From: SAR324 cluster bacterium
Lineage (GTDB): Bacteria > SAR324 > NAC60-12
NCBI GenBank assembly: GCA_014382365.1
Contig: JACNJW010000030.1
Coordinates: forward strand, 1 to 64,000
Length of the DNA: 64,000 nucleotides
Reading direction: 5' to 3'
Shown here: positions 16,885 through 24,593 of the stretch, one piece after another
Position numbering within the stretch: the first letter of the stretch is position 1
How the letters are laid out: each line of letters opens with the position of its first letter
Program-made: the position numbers and the translations under genes
Notes under the pieces: generated by a model
Seen by the model: the letters and a program-made list of their open reading frames with translations, nothing else
Database searches by the model: none
Told to the model about the DNA's origin: nothing

Positions 16885-17349
16885 ATGATTGCAGTTGGTT
16901 CAGAGGCTCCTGACTTCAAATTGGCCAGCCAGTTTGATACGGAGTTTTCCTTGAGCGAATTCAAGGGGACAAAAAATGTAATGTTGGTGTTTTATCCACT
17001 CGATTGGACACCTACCTGAAGCAAAGAAATACCCGGCATTGAATCGATGATTGATCAGTTCAAAGCCGCAGACACTCAAGTATTGGGTGTGAGCATAGAC
17101 AGTAAATATTCACATGACAACTGGGCAAATTCTCTGGGTGGTGTTTCCTATCCGCTGCTGCAGGATTTCCATCCAAAAGGAGCTATGGCTCAAGCTTATG
17201 GAGCTTATCTGGATGAAGCCGGAATCACTGATCGTGCGACGGTAATCGTAGACAAGCAGGGAGTGGTTCAATACTCTGTTGGAGTTGGACCAGGTGGTGA
17301 GCGTGATATTGCAGAACTCTTAGCTGAATGCCAGAAGGTAAACGGTTAA
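16885..17349 (+). CDS. prxU: Selenocysteine-containing peroxiredoxin (PrxU-like, in-frame TGA)
   Basis: The gene starts at ATG 16885 behind a strong ribosome site (GGAGG) and runs to 17349, with a single in-frame TGA at 17017-17019. Reading TGA as selenocysteine gives 154 residues: a full AhpC/TSA thioredoxin fold with YPLDWTPTU. The P-x3-T-x2-C peroxidatic motif is intact except that residue 45 is Sec instead of Cys. A conserved arginine follows in TDRATVIVD. The only cysteine is Cys149 near the C-terminus. A hairpin suited to a bacterial SECIS lies 15-50 bases past the TGA. Homologous frame continues on both sides, so a pseudogene is unlikely. It reduces peroxides, probably with a thioredoxin- or glutaredoxin-type donor. 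Confidence 0.93.
17034..17068 (+). promoter_or_regulatory. Candidate bacterial SECIS hairpin
   Basis: CGGC-A-TTGAA-TCGAT (17034-17048) can pair with ATCAG-TTCAA-A-GCCG (17054-17068) with an A-A mismatch, one U-G pair and one C-A mismatch. The apical loop is GATTG (17049-17053), with G at its first position. The loop starts 30 bases after the TGA. Stem, loop guanine and distance agree with the general model of bacterial SECIS elements read by SelB. The pairing was made by eye. Confidence 0.7.
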
Positions 17350-17377
17350 GTTTTTTTGGATTTCATTTTAGAGGCGC

Positions 17378-17410
17378 AGGCGGTCCTTTTTTGGGGGCCG
17401 CCTTTTTTTT
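17378..17410 (+). terminator. Rho-independent terminator after the peroxiredoxin gene
   Basis: AGGCGGTCC (17378-17386) pairs with GGGCCGCCT (17395-17403), nine pairs with one G-U, across an eight-base loop, followed by a run of eight T. It lies 28 bases past the peroxiredoxin stop and separates it from the glutaredoxin-like gene. Confidence 0.9.
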
Positions 17411-17435
17411 GCAAAATTATTCAGAAGTTTAAATA

Positions 17436-17669
17436 ATGGTTCTTTATTTTTACGAAGACTGTGAGTATTCACAGATTGTGCTGAACACGATTGCCAATCT
17501 GAAAATAAAGGATAAATTTACTTTTAAGGATATCCGCCTGAATCCGGACTATGCCAGGGAACTGGCAGATTTGACTGGAAATGACATTGTTCCCTGTCTG
17601 GTGACAACAGAGGGGCCAATGAAAGAAGCAAAGGATATTCGTAAATATCTCGTTTCAAACTTTATGTAA
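17436..17669 (+). CDS. Glutaredoxin-like protein
   Basis: This is a 77-residue protein with a glutaredoxin/thioredoxin-like layout: a beta strand (VLYFY), an active-site-like DCEYS at residues 8-12 (single cysteine, CxxS type), a helix, and a cis-proline-type loop IVPCLVTT. The second cysteine precedes the LVTT strand. Length and pattern fit the smallest glutaredoxin-like proteins. It starts just after the peroxiredoxin terminator, so it may be expressed by read-through or from its own promoter. A role as electron donor to the selenoprotein peroxiredoxin is attractive but unproven. Confidence 0.7.
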   Translation: MVLYFYEDCEYSQIVLNTIANLKIKDKFTFKDIRLNPDYARELADLTGNDIVPCLVTTEGPMKEAKDIRKYLVSNFM

Positions 17670-17674
17670 GAGAC

Positions 17675-18166
17675 TCAGGTTTCTTCAAGCCCCCGCTTCA
17701 TAATCAGCTTTCCTGACCGTACCATCTCTACGAGTCCCATCGGTCCTAAAAGTTTTTCCAACGCATCAATTTTTAAAGAATTTCCGGTTGTTTCTATAAT
17801 CAGGGACTGGTCAGTTATGTCAACTGTTTTTGCCCGAAAAACTTCCACAATCTGAAAAATTTCTGCACGCTGCTCTGGTTTTACACTGACTTTAAATAAG
17901 GCCATTTCCCGGTCTACAACATCGGTGGTCTGATGACTGCTTGCATGTACAACATCAACTAATTTGTTGAGTTGACGCAGGATCTGGTCATAAGTACTGG
18001 GCTCACCCTGTACGACTACTGTGATTCTGGAAAAATCAGCATTGTGTGCAGGTGAGACAACCAGTGAGTCAACGTTGTAGCCGCGACGTGCAAAAGTTTG
18101 AGCAAGCCGCACAAGTACTCCGGGTTTGTTACAAACATAAATACTTATTGCAAATTTTTCTTCCAT
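17675..18166 (-). CDS. ilvH: Acetolactate synthase small regulatory subunit
   Basis: This 163-residue protein has an N-terminal ACT domain (ISIYVCNKPGVLVRLAQTFA, glycine and proline at the usual ligand site) and a C-terminal ALS-associated domain. It binds valine and controls the catalytic subunit IlvB in branched-chain amino acid synthesis. It lies 100 bases downstream of ilvB on the same strand and converges on the glutaredoxin-like gene with five bases between stops. Confidence 0.94.
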   Translation of the reverse strand: MEEKFAISIYVCNKPGVLVRLAQTFARRGYNVDSLVVSPAHNADFSRITVVVQGEPSTYDQILRQLNKLVDVVHASSHQTTDVVDREMALFKVSVKPEQRAEIFQIVEVFRAKTVDITDQSLIIETTGNSLKIDALEKLLGPMGLVEMVRSGKLIMKRGLEET

Positions 18167-18266
18167 AGACTTTTGATGATGTTCAGTTTAGCGCAAGTTT
18201 TATAAGTGTATTGAATTCATACATCGAGAAACTATAATTAATAATGTTGATTCAGTTAAATTAAAA

Positions 18267-19988
18267 TCAGGTGCTGCCAACCGGTTTTTCCAGCTTTCTG
18301 GATTTTGGAGGTTCGTCAATCAGCATTTCTGTCAAAGCTGCACCTGCAGGAATCATCGGAAAAACATTATCTGCTTTAACCACCTCTGCATCAATGATGC
18401 AGGGGCCCTCATTATAAGCCAGCGCTTTTTTTAGGACTTTAGTTACGTCACCTGTACGTCGCAGGTGAAAGCCTTTGATTCCATATGCTTCGCCAACTTT
18501 AACAAAGTCCGGATTACCTTCCATGTCTACACCGCTTTCACGGTTGTCAAAAAACATTTCCTGCCATTGTCTCACCATACCCAGGTAGCGGTTATTAATG
18601 ATCAAAATTTTTATTGGCAGTTTATGAATTGCTGCGGTTGCCAACTCAGGCATTGTCATTTGGAAACCACCGTCTCCCACAACTGCAACAACCATTTCTT
18701 TTGGATTACCCAGTTGTGCTCCGATTGCTGCAGGGAATCCATAACCCATCGTTCCTGCTCCTCCGCTGGACAACCATTGACGCTCGCGGATGGTTCTGCA
18801 GAATTGAGCCGCCCACATCTGGTGTTGACCAACATCTGTAGAAATAATAGCATTTGATTTAGTTAAACGGTCCAGTTCAGCTAATACATGCTGGGCACGT
18901 AACCCTCCTCGTTTGGGAAATTTCAGTGGATATTTCTTTTTCCAGGACTCAATTTTCCGCAACCATTCTTTGGTCTCAAGCTTCTTAACCAGTGGAAGCA
19001 GTTGCTCCAAAATTTCAGCTGCATCTCCATTTACTGTAATATCCGGTTGAATTATTTTTCCGAATTCAGCAGGATCGATGTCAAGATGAATTTTTGTTGC
19101 ATTTGGGCAGAACTCACTTACCTTACCAGTGATACGGTCATCCCAGCGGGCACCGATAGCCATGATTAGATCACACTCAACAACGGTTTTGTTGGCATAA
19201 GCTGTGCCGTGCATTCCAAGCATTCCAACGGAAAGTGGATGCAGTTCTGAAAAACCGCCTTTCCCAAGCAAAGTAGTTGTGACGGGTGCCTGAAGTGTTT
19301 CAGCTAGTTTTTTTACCAGTTTTCCTGCCTGAGAAATAACTACACCTGCACCAACATAAAGTAGGGGGCACTTAGATTTTGAAAGTAATTTTGCTATTTT
19401 TGTGACGTCTTTTGCGTCCCCCCGGGATTTTACCTGATAACCTGGAAGATCCATCTCTGTCTTAAAATCTTCTTTCCACTCATTCGAGACAACATCTTTG
19501 GGTAAATCAACCAGAACCGGACCCGGACGGCCTGTTGAGGCAAGGTGAAAGGCTTCCTTGACGATCCTTGAAATGTCTTTCACATCTCTGACCAGGTAGC
19601 TGTGTTTGACCACCGGCATGGTTACACCAAACACATCTGCTTCCTGAAAAGCATCCTTCCCCAAATTAGGTGTGATTGTCTGTCCAGTAAAGACTACGAG
19701 AGGAATCGAATCCATGTGTGCTGTCAGGATCCCTGTGACGGTGTTGGTTGCACCAGGTCCGGAGGTTACTAGAACTACTCCTGTCTTTCCAGTTGCTCTG
19801 GCATAACCGTCTGCCATATGCGTTGCCCCTTGTTCATGTCGAACGAGGATCATTTTTAGCTCCGGTGCATCAACAAGTGCATCAAAAATCGGCATACATG
19901 AGCCTCCGGGATACCCAAAAATGCACTCAACTCCCTGATTTTTCAGTACTTCAACTAAAATTTGAGCACCGTTCATACTTTTTTTCAT
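18267..19988 (-). CDS. ilvB: Acetolactate synthase large catalytic subunit
   Basis: This thiamine-diphosphate- and FAD-dependent enzyme of about 573 residues joins two pyruvates, or pyruvate and 2-ketobutyrate, in valine, leucine and isoleucine synthesis. Seen motifs: FGYPGGSCMPIFDAL, the catalytic glutamate in RHEQGATHMADGYARATG, GPGATNTVTG, and the thiamine-binding GDGGFQMTMPEL. I chose the ATG at 19988: a TTG at 20012 would leave almost no leader behind the promoter at 20024-20052. A further in-frame ATG at 19976 is also possible. It forms an operon with ilvH. Confidence 0.94.
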   Translation of the reverse strand: MKKSMNGAQILVEVLKNQGVECIFGYPGGSCMPIFDALVDAPELKMILVRHEQGATHMADGYARATGKTGVVLVTSGPGATNTVTGILTAHMDSIPLVVFTGQTITPNLGKDAFQEADVFGVTMPVVKHSYLVRDVKDISRIVKEAFHLASTGRPGPVLVDLPKDVVSNEWKEDFKTEMDLPGYQVKSRGDAKDVTKIAKLLSKSKCPLLYVGAGVVISQAGKLVKKLAETLQAPVTTTLLGKGGFSELHPLSVGMLGMHGTAYANKTVVECDLIMAIGARWDDRITGKVSEFCPNATKIHLDIDPAEFGKIIQPDITVNGDAAEILEQLLPLVKKLETKEWLRKIESWKKKYPLKFPKRGGLRAQHVLAELDRLTKSNAIISTDVGQHQMWAAQFCRTIRERQWLSSGGAGTMGYGFPAAIGAQLGNPKEMVVAVVGDGGFQMTMPELATAAIHKLPIKILIINNRYLGMVRQWQEMFFDNRESGVDMEGNPDFVKVGEAYGIKGFHLRRTGDVTKVLKKALAYNEGPCIIDAEVVKADNVFPMIPAGAALTEMLIDEPPKSRKLEKPVGST

Positions 19989-20023
19989 GCGGAATGTCTG
20001 TGATATTGTCAAGATTTACATAA

Positions 20024-20052
20024 AATATAACACTAATTTGTTGATGATTCAA
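20024..20052 (-). promoter_or_regulatory. Promoter of ilvBH
   Basis: On the minus strand TTGAAT (20047-20052) and TATATT (20024-20029) are separated by 17 bases. Transcription would start near 20017, leaving a leader of about 29 bases before the ATG at 19988. That is too short for a classical leader-peptide attenuator. Confidence 0.55.
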
Positions 20053-20160
20053 GAAATAATGCAAATTATATGAAAATAATCTGATTTAAAAGGGTGTAAT
20101 AAAAATATTAGTGTTAATTGCATTCGTCAAACCTTAATAATGGCTAGTGGTTTCTAAAAT

Positions 20161-20238
20161 AGGTGTCAACTTTCAGAAAAACATTCTACTAAAAATAATT
20201 TTTGAAAAAAACCAATACTCGACACCTGTGTCCGACAC
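20161..20238. repeat. AGGTGTC ... GACACCT inverted repeat with alternating GACAC/GTGTC palindromes
   Basis: AGGTGTC (20161-20167) is inverted as GACACCT at 20221-20227. At the right end GACAC-CT-GTGTC-C-GACAC forms two overlapping palindromes (20221-20238). It sits in the AT-rich space between the divergent ilvB and nuoE genes. It may be an operator or a remnant of a small mobile repeat. The rest of 20053-20353 shows only AT-rich sequence and a weak nuoE promoter. Confidence 0.45.
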
Positions 20239-20297
20239 AAATTATTTAGCAGAAAAATGACATAAATTAGCGAATTTTATTGATTATTTAGCTGTAT

Positions 20298-20325
20298 TTG
20301 ATAGAACTAATATTCAGTATATTTT
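20298..20325 (+). promoter_or_regulatory. Possible promoter of the nuoEFGJKL operon
   Basis: TTGATA (20298-20303) and TATTTT (20320-20325) are separated by 16 bases. A start near 20331 would leave room for the ribosome site AAAGAGG at 20341-20347 ahead of the TTG at 20354. Both boxes are imperfect in an AT-rich background, so the call is weak. Confidence 0.3.
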
Positions 20326-20353
20326 GACTGCTCATCGAAAAAAGAGGTTTAAT

Positions 20354-20824
20354 TTGTTTTCAAAGGACATACAGACTCAGGTTGACAAACTGCTGAGCCG
20401 TTATCCCATCAGGCAAAATGCTCTGATTCCCATTTTGCATCTGGCCCAGAATGAAAATGAAGGCTGGCTCACTGAGGAGTGGATGCAGCATGTGGCAGAT
20501 ATTTGTGAAGTACCCCTGACTCATGTTGAAGGTGTGGTAACGTTCTACACGATGTTCCGAATCAAACCCCCCGGGAAATATCATCTACAGGTTTGTACCT
20601 GCGTTCCCTGTTGCCTTGTTGGTGGAACGGAACTGCTGGAACACACAGAAAAAAAATTAGCAATTCATGCAGGACATACAACAACTGATGGAACCTTCAG
20701 TATAGAAGAGATGGAATGTATAGGGGCCTGCAGTAATGCTCCTGCAGTGATTGTAAATGAAGACTATCATGAGCAGGTAACTCCGGAAGATATGGACAAA
20801 ATGATCGATGAGCTGAGGCAATAA
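20354..20824 (+). CDS. nuoE: NADH-quinone oxidoreductase subunit E
   Basis: This 156-residue thioredoxin-fold subunit carries the N1a [2Fe-2S] cluster in the NADH-oxidising arm of complex I. Cluster ligands are in VCTCVPCCLVGG (C-x4-C) and ECIGACSNAP. The open frame reaches an upstream TTG at 20324. I prefer the TTG at 20354 because AAAGAGG stands six bases before it and the encoded MFSKDIQTQVDKLL matches the usual subunit start. It is the first gene of the block nuoEFGJKL and lies three bases from nuoF. Confidence 0.92.
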   Translation: MFSKDIQTQVDKLLSRYPIRQNALIPILHLAQNENEGWLTEEWMQHVADICEVPLTHVEGVVTFYTMFRIKPPGKYHLQVCTCVPCCLVGGTELLEHTEKKLAIHAGHTTTDGTFSIEEMECIGACSNAPAVIVNEDYHEQVTPEDMDKMIDELRQ

Positions 20825-20827
20825 GAA

Positions 20828-22087
20828 ATGTTAGAAGAAACCCTGGTTCTTTTTAAAAATATTCGAAATCCTGAATACGACAAGTCGCTGGCCGGTTACA
20901 AAAAATCGGGAGGTTTTAAGTCCTTAAAAAAAGTTTTTGGCATGAAGCCGGAAGATGTGGTTCAGGAAGTCAAAGAGTCAGGAATCCGAGGACGTGGTGG
21001 AGCGGGTTTCCCTACGGGACTTAAATGGAGCTTTATGGCCAAAGATACCGGGAAACCCAGTTATCTGGTGGCCAATGCGGATGAGTCAGAGCCTGGAACC
21101 TGTAAGGATCGTGAGCTGATGCTCAAGGATCCACACCTGTTTTTGGAAGGGCTGATGATTGGAAGCTATGCTATTGGCTGTCATCATGCTTATGTCTATG
21201 TTCGAGGAGAATATTTTCCCTCCATCAAAACTTTAAATAGCGCAGTTGATGAATTATACGCAGATGGGCTGCTGGGGCCGAATCCGCTGGGTAGTGGTTT
21301 TCAACTGGACATCACTATTCACACTGGAGCCGGTGCTTATATTTGCGGTGAGGAATCTGCGTTACTGGACTCGTTGGAAGGTAAGCGCGGTCATCCCCGG
21401 GTTAAGCCTCCTTTTCCTGCAGTTTCCGGTTTCAATGCTTGTCCAACCAGCGTGAATAATGTCGAAACTCTGGCCTGTATGCCCTTTATTTTAAGTGATG
21501 GTGGAGCAGAAGCCTTTAAAAGTTTTGGGCCACAAAATAATTCCGGTACACATCTGGTCAGTCTGAGTGGGCATGTCAATCGTCCCGGAGTCTATGAGTT
21601 GAGGATGGATGTCAATATGAAAGATATCATTTATGACATCGGCGGCGGAATCCGGAATGGAAAGAAGTTGAAAGGAGTTATCCCTGGAGGCTCTTCTTCG
21701 CCGGTAATGACTGCAGATGAAGTGGACGTGCTTTATAATTTTGATGATCTGGCCAAAAAGGGCACCATGATGGGTTCGGCGGCAATGATGGTCTTTGATG
21801 AGGACACAGATGTTGTCAAGTTGCTGCATCGAATTACACGTTTTTATGCTCATGAATCCTGTGGTCAGTGTACGCCCTGCCGTGAAGGGACACATTGGTC
21901 ACGTCAGATTGTCCGCGATTTCCTCAGTGGAAACGGGAGTGATGAAAAGTTAAAACTCCTTAATCGTGTTGGCGGGAACATGATGGGTACCACGCTTTGT
22001 GCTCTGGGTGATGCTGCAGCCATGCCGATCCAGAGTTTTGTAAAAAAATTCCCGGATGAATTCCGTAAATATTACGCTATTGCTTAA
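20828..22087 (+). CDS. nuoF: NADH-quinone oxidoreductase subunit F
   Basis: This 419-residue subunit binds NADH, FMN and the N3 [4Fe-4S] cluster, and takes electrons from NADH. The NADH/FMN glycine-rich loop GRGGAGFPTGLKW, the segment GAGAYICGEESALL and the cluster motif ESCGQCTPCREGT with a later TTLCALGD cysteine are all present. Length is normal. It sits between nuoE (gap 3) and nuoG (gap 9). Confidence 0.96.
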   Translation: MLEETLVLFKNIRNPEYDKSLAGYKKSGGFKSLKKVFGMKPEDVVQEVKESGIRGRGGAGFPTGLKWSFMAKDTGKPSYLVANADESEPGTCKDRELMLKDPHLFLEGLMIGSYAIGCHHAYVYVRGEYFPSIKTLNSAVDELYADGLLGPNPLGSGFQLDITIHTGAGAYICGEESALLDSLEGKRGHPRVKPPFPAVSGFNACPTSVNNVETLACMPFILSDGGAEAFKSFGPQNNSGTHLVSLSGHVNRPGVYELRMDVNMKDIIYDIGGGIRNGKKLKGVIPGGSSSPVMTADEVDVLYNFDDLAKKGTMMGSAAMMVFDEDTDVVKLLHRITRFYAHESCGQCTPCREGTHWSRQIVRDFLSGNGSDEKLKLLNRVGGNMMGTTLCALGDAAAMPIQSFVKKFPDEFRKYYAIA

Positions 22088-22096
22088 CGAGTATCC

Positions 22097-23728
22097 ATGC
22101 CTGTCTTTCAAATTGATGGTGAACCGGTTGAATATGAACCGGGTGAAAAAGTCCTGTCCGCTGCTTTAAGAAGCGGGAAAATGATCCCACACTACTGTTA
22201 TCACCCTGGAATGTCGGTTGTTGCCACCTGTCGCATGTGTCTGGTGGACGTGATTGATATGGGTAATGGACGCCCTGCACCAAAACTGCAGACGGCCTGT
22301 TCGATGGATGCAACAGAAGGTATGAAGGTCGAAACTCTGAATCAAAAAGTTGAAGAGGGACGCAAACTTGTCAACGAGTTTCTACTTGTCAATCATCCTC
22401 TGGATTGCCCAATTTGTGACCAGTCCGGCGAGTGTACGCTGCAAGACTATGCTTTTGAATATGGTTCCGGGAAGTCGGAAATGGATTATTCTAAGCGGGT
22501 AAACGGCTGGCGGGACATCGGTACTTTTGTGGCCTTGGAGCGGAACCGCTGTATTCAGTGTTCCCGCTGTGACCGCTTTACAAGAGAAATTACCGGCACA
22601 AATGAATTTGGTATGTTTAACCGCGGACACGAATTGACGGTGGATACTTATGCGGACAGACCAATGACAAATAAATTCCAGGGAAACATGGCAGATATTT
22701 GTCCGGTAGGTGCAATCACTGAAAAAGAATTCCGCTTCAAACGCCGGGTTTGGAAACTGAAAAAAAATCACTCCATTTGTACTGGTTGCTCCACCGGGTG
22801 TAACATCACGATTGAACATGACCGTAATGAGGTTTTTCGGCTCAAACCTGTAGAAAACCAAAACGTTAATAAATGGTGGTTGTGTGATGAGGGACGCTTG
22901 ACATACCGCTTGATGAATGAACGAAAAATGAGAATCCATCAACCGCTGGGACGTGTGGATGGTAGTCTGGCAGGAATTTCGTGGGAAGAGGCCTATTCAG
23001 CAATTGCTGAGCGGGTGAGTGAACTTGCCCCTGAACCTCAAGCTGTACTTGCTCTGACCGATACACAGGCAAGCAATGAAGAGTTGTTTTTACTGCAAAA
23101 GCTGCTCAAGGATGTTTTTGCTGCAGATAATGTTTTTTGTCCTTTACCAAAATGGGAACAAAGTGAGAGCGACTTTTTTATCAATACCCTCATCACCTCA
23201 GATAAAACTCCAAACCGGGCAGGTGCACTTGCTCTGCAGATTCAAGGTGATGAGAAAAATGAAAGATTAACAAAAACAATAGAGAACGATCTAAAAGTTG
23301 TTTTTGTACTGGGAAATCCCTTTGCTGCAGACCTTGACGTGCAGCAAAAAATAAAGCAGGCACAACTGGTAGTTCATCTTGGAGTTTTTTATAATGCCTG
23401 GAGTGAAATTGCAGACGTTGTACTGCCTGGTCAATATTATTCTGAAAAAGTCGGTACATACACTAATAAGCAGCAACGGGTGCAAAGTACTGAAATTGCA
23501 GTTCAGCCATTACGCAGGACTCGCCCGGAGTGGCAGATACTTGCAGAATTGTCACAAAGGCTAGGGCAGAAAAACTCTTTTGAGAACGTGCCTCAGGTCT
23601 TTACTGCAATTGCCGGTGAAACCGCAGCATTTTCGGGGCTTAATTTTGAAAAAATAGCCGGCCTTGGAATCGAATTGACAAAAAAAATAAAAGACAACGG
23701 TAAGAAAATTGTCTCAGTACAAACTTAA
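22097..23728 (+). CDS. nuoG: NADH-quinone oxidoreductase subunit G, short form
   Basis: This 543-residue subunit carries the chain of iron-sulfur clusters leading from NuoF. The N-terminal [2Fe-2S] site is in HYCYHPGMSVVATCRMC. HPLDCPICDQSGEC supplies the histidine-cysteine N5 site, and RNRCIQCSRC with a later CPVGA supplies N4. CTGCSTGC with a distant WWLCDEGR gives the four cysteines of the extra N7 cluster. The C-terminal molybdopterin-oxidoreductase-like domain is short: bacterial NuoG is commonly 680-900 residues. The gene is complete, with no frameshift seen. Confidence 0.93.
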   Translation: MPVFQIDGEPVEYEPGEKVLSAALRSGKMIPHYCYHPGMSVVATCRMCLVDVIDMGNGRPAPKLQTACSMDATEGMKVETLNQKVEEGRKLVNEFLLVNHPLDCPICDQSGECTLQDYAFEYGSGKSEMDYSKRVNGWRDIGTFVALERNRCIQCSRCDRFTREITGTNEFGMFNRGHELTVDTYADRPMTNKFQGNMADICPVGAITEKEFRFKRRVWKLKKNHSICTGCSTGCNITIEHDRNEVFRLKPVENQNVNKWWLCDEGRLTYRLMNERKMRIHQPLGRVDGSLAGISWEEAYSAIAERVSELAPEPQAVLALTDTQASNEELFLLQKLLKDVFAADNVFCPLPKWEQSESDFFINTLITSDKTPNRAGALALQIQGDEKNERLTKTIENDLKVVFVLGNPFAADLDVQQKIKQAQLVVHLGVFYNAWSEIADVVLPGQYYSEKVGTYTNKQQRVQSTEIAVQPLRRTRPEWQILAELSQRLGQKNSFENVPQVFTAIAGETAAFSGLNFEKIAGLGIELTKKIKDNGKKIVSVQT

Positions 23729-23766
23729 GTTAGTCTGAACTTAACCATCGATGTACAAAAAATAAG

Positions 23767-24279
23767 ATGTTAATCATATTTTATATTTTCGCAGCACTGA
23801 GTGTTTTTGGTGCATTGGGAGTCTTGTTTTTACGTAACCCAATCCACAGTGCACTTTCTCTAGTGGGTACATTTTTTTGTTTGGGTGCTATTTATGTGAT
23901 GCTCAACGCAGAATTTGTAGCAGTAATTCAGGTTTTAGTTTATGCAGGCGCAATCATGGTACTCTTCCTCTTTGTACTGATGCTGCTCTCCTCAAAAGAC
24001 AGTGGAGATTATGTTAACAAATGGACAATAGGAAAAATACTGGCAGGTTTGTTGTCATTAGGCATATTTGTCCAGATAGCCGGTCTCTTCACTGCAGAAA
24101 ATTTAGAGTTGGGTCCAAAGGGGACATATCCACTGGAGGTAGTGGAAGAAGTTGGTTCAATAGCACTGATAGGCCGTCTGCTTTTTACAGATTATATCTT
24201 AGCATTTGAAATTATTGCAGTACTTCTGCTCGTTGCCGTAATAGGGGCGGTAGTGATTGCAAAACGTCGTTTCCAGTAA
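23767..24279 (+). CDS. nuoJ: NADH-quinone oxidoreductase subunit J
   Basis: This 170-residue membrane subunit of complex I has about five hydrophobic helices. The third contains the family pattern VQVLVYAGAIMVLFLFVLML (here starting VIQVLVYAG), which in structures includes the flexible pi-bulge helix. It sits 38 bases after nuoG and 9 before nuoK. NuoH and NuoI, which usually separate NuoG from NuoJ, are in the second block near 33-35.6 kb. Confidence 0.94.
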   Translation: MLIIFYIFAALSVFGALGVLFLRNPIHSALSLVGTFFCLGAIYVMLNAEFVAVIQVLVYAGAIMVLFLFVLMLLSSKDSGDYVNKWTIGKILAGLLSLGIFVQIAGLFTAENLELGPKGTYPLEVVEEVGSIALIGRLLFTDYILAFEIIAVLLLVAVIGAVVIAKRRFQ

Positions 24280-24288
24280 GGTTGTTTT

Positions 24289-24591
24289 ATGATTCCCATT
24301 GAACATATTTTGTTGCTGAGTGCACTCCTATTCACAATTGGAGTGATGGGCGTAATGTTGCGCCGCAATGTAATTGTAATTTTTATGAGTATTGAGTTGA
24401 TGCTCAATGCTGTCAACTTGTCCTTTGTAACTTTTGCAAGGAGCATGGACTCAATGACCGGTGTAGTATTTATCTTTTTTATAATCGTGGTTGCCGCGGC
24501 GGAAGCAGTGGTAGGACTGTCGATTATTCTCTCGATTTATCGGACACGAAAAACACTAAATATTGAAGAATTTAATTTATTAAAGTGGTAG
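24289..24591 (+). CDS. nuoK: NADH-quinone oxidoreductase subunit K
   Basis: This 100-residue subunit has three membrane helices and the two conserved glutamates of the proton path, in [11 protein letters not shown] and [13 protein letters not shown]. Length matches the family exactly. The stop lies two bases before the ATG of nuoL. Confidence 0.95.
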   Translation: MIPIEHILLLSALLFTIGVMGVMLRRNVIVIFMSIELMLNAVNLSFVTFARSMDSMTGVVFIFFIIVVAAAEAVVGLSIILSIYRTRKTLNIEEFNLLKW

Positions 24592-24593
24592 GC

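Noticed and set aside
16885-17349. Peroxiredoxin as a pseudogene broken by a stop codon
   Set aside because: The stop is TGA at the exact catalytic cysteine position, the frame is otherwise intact, and a SECIS-like hairpin follows.
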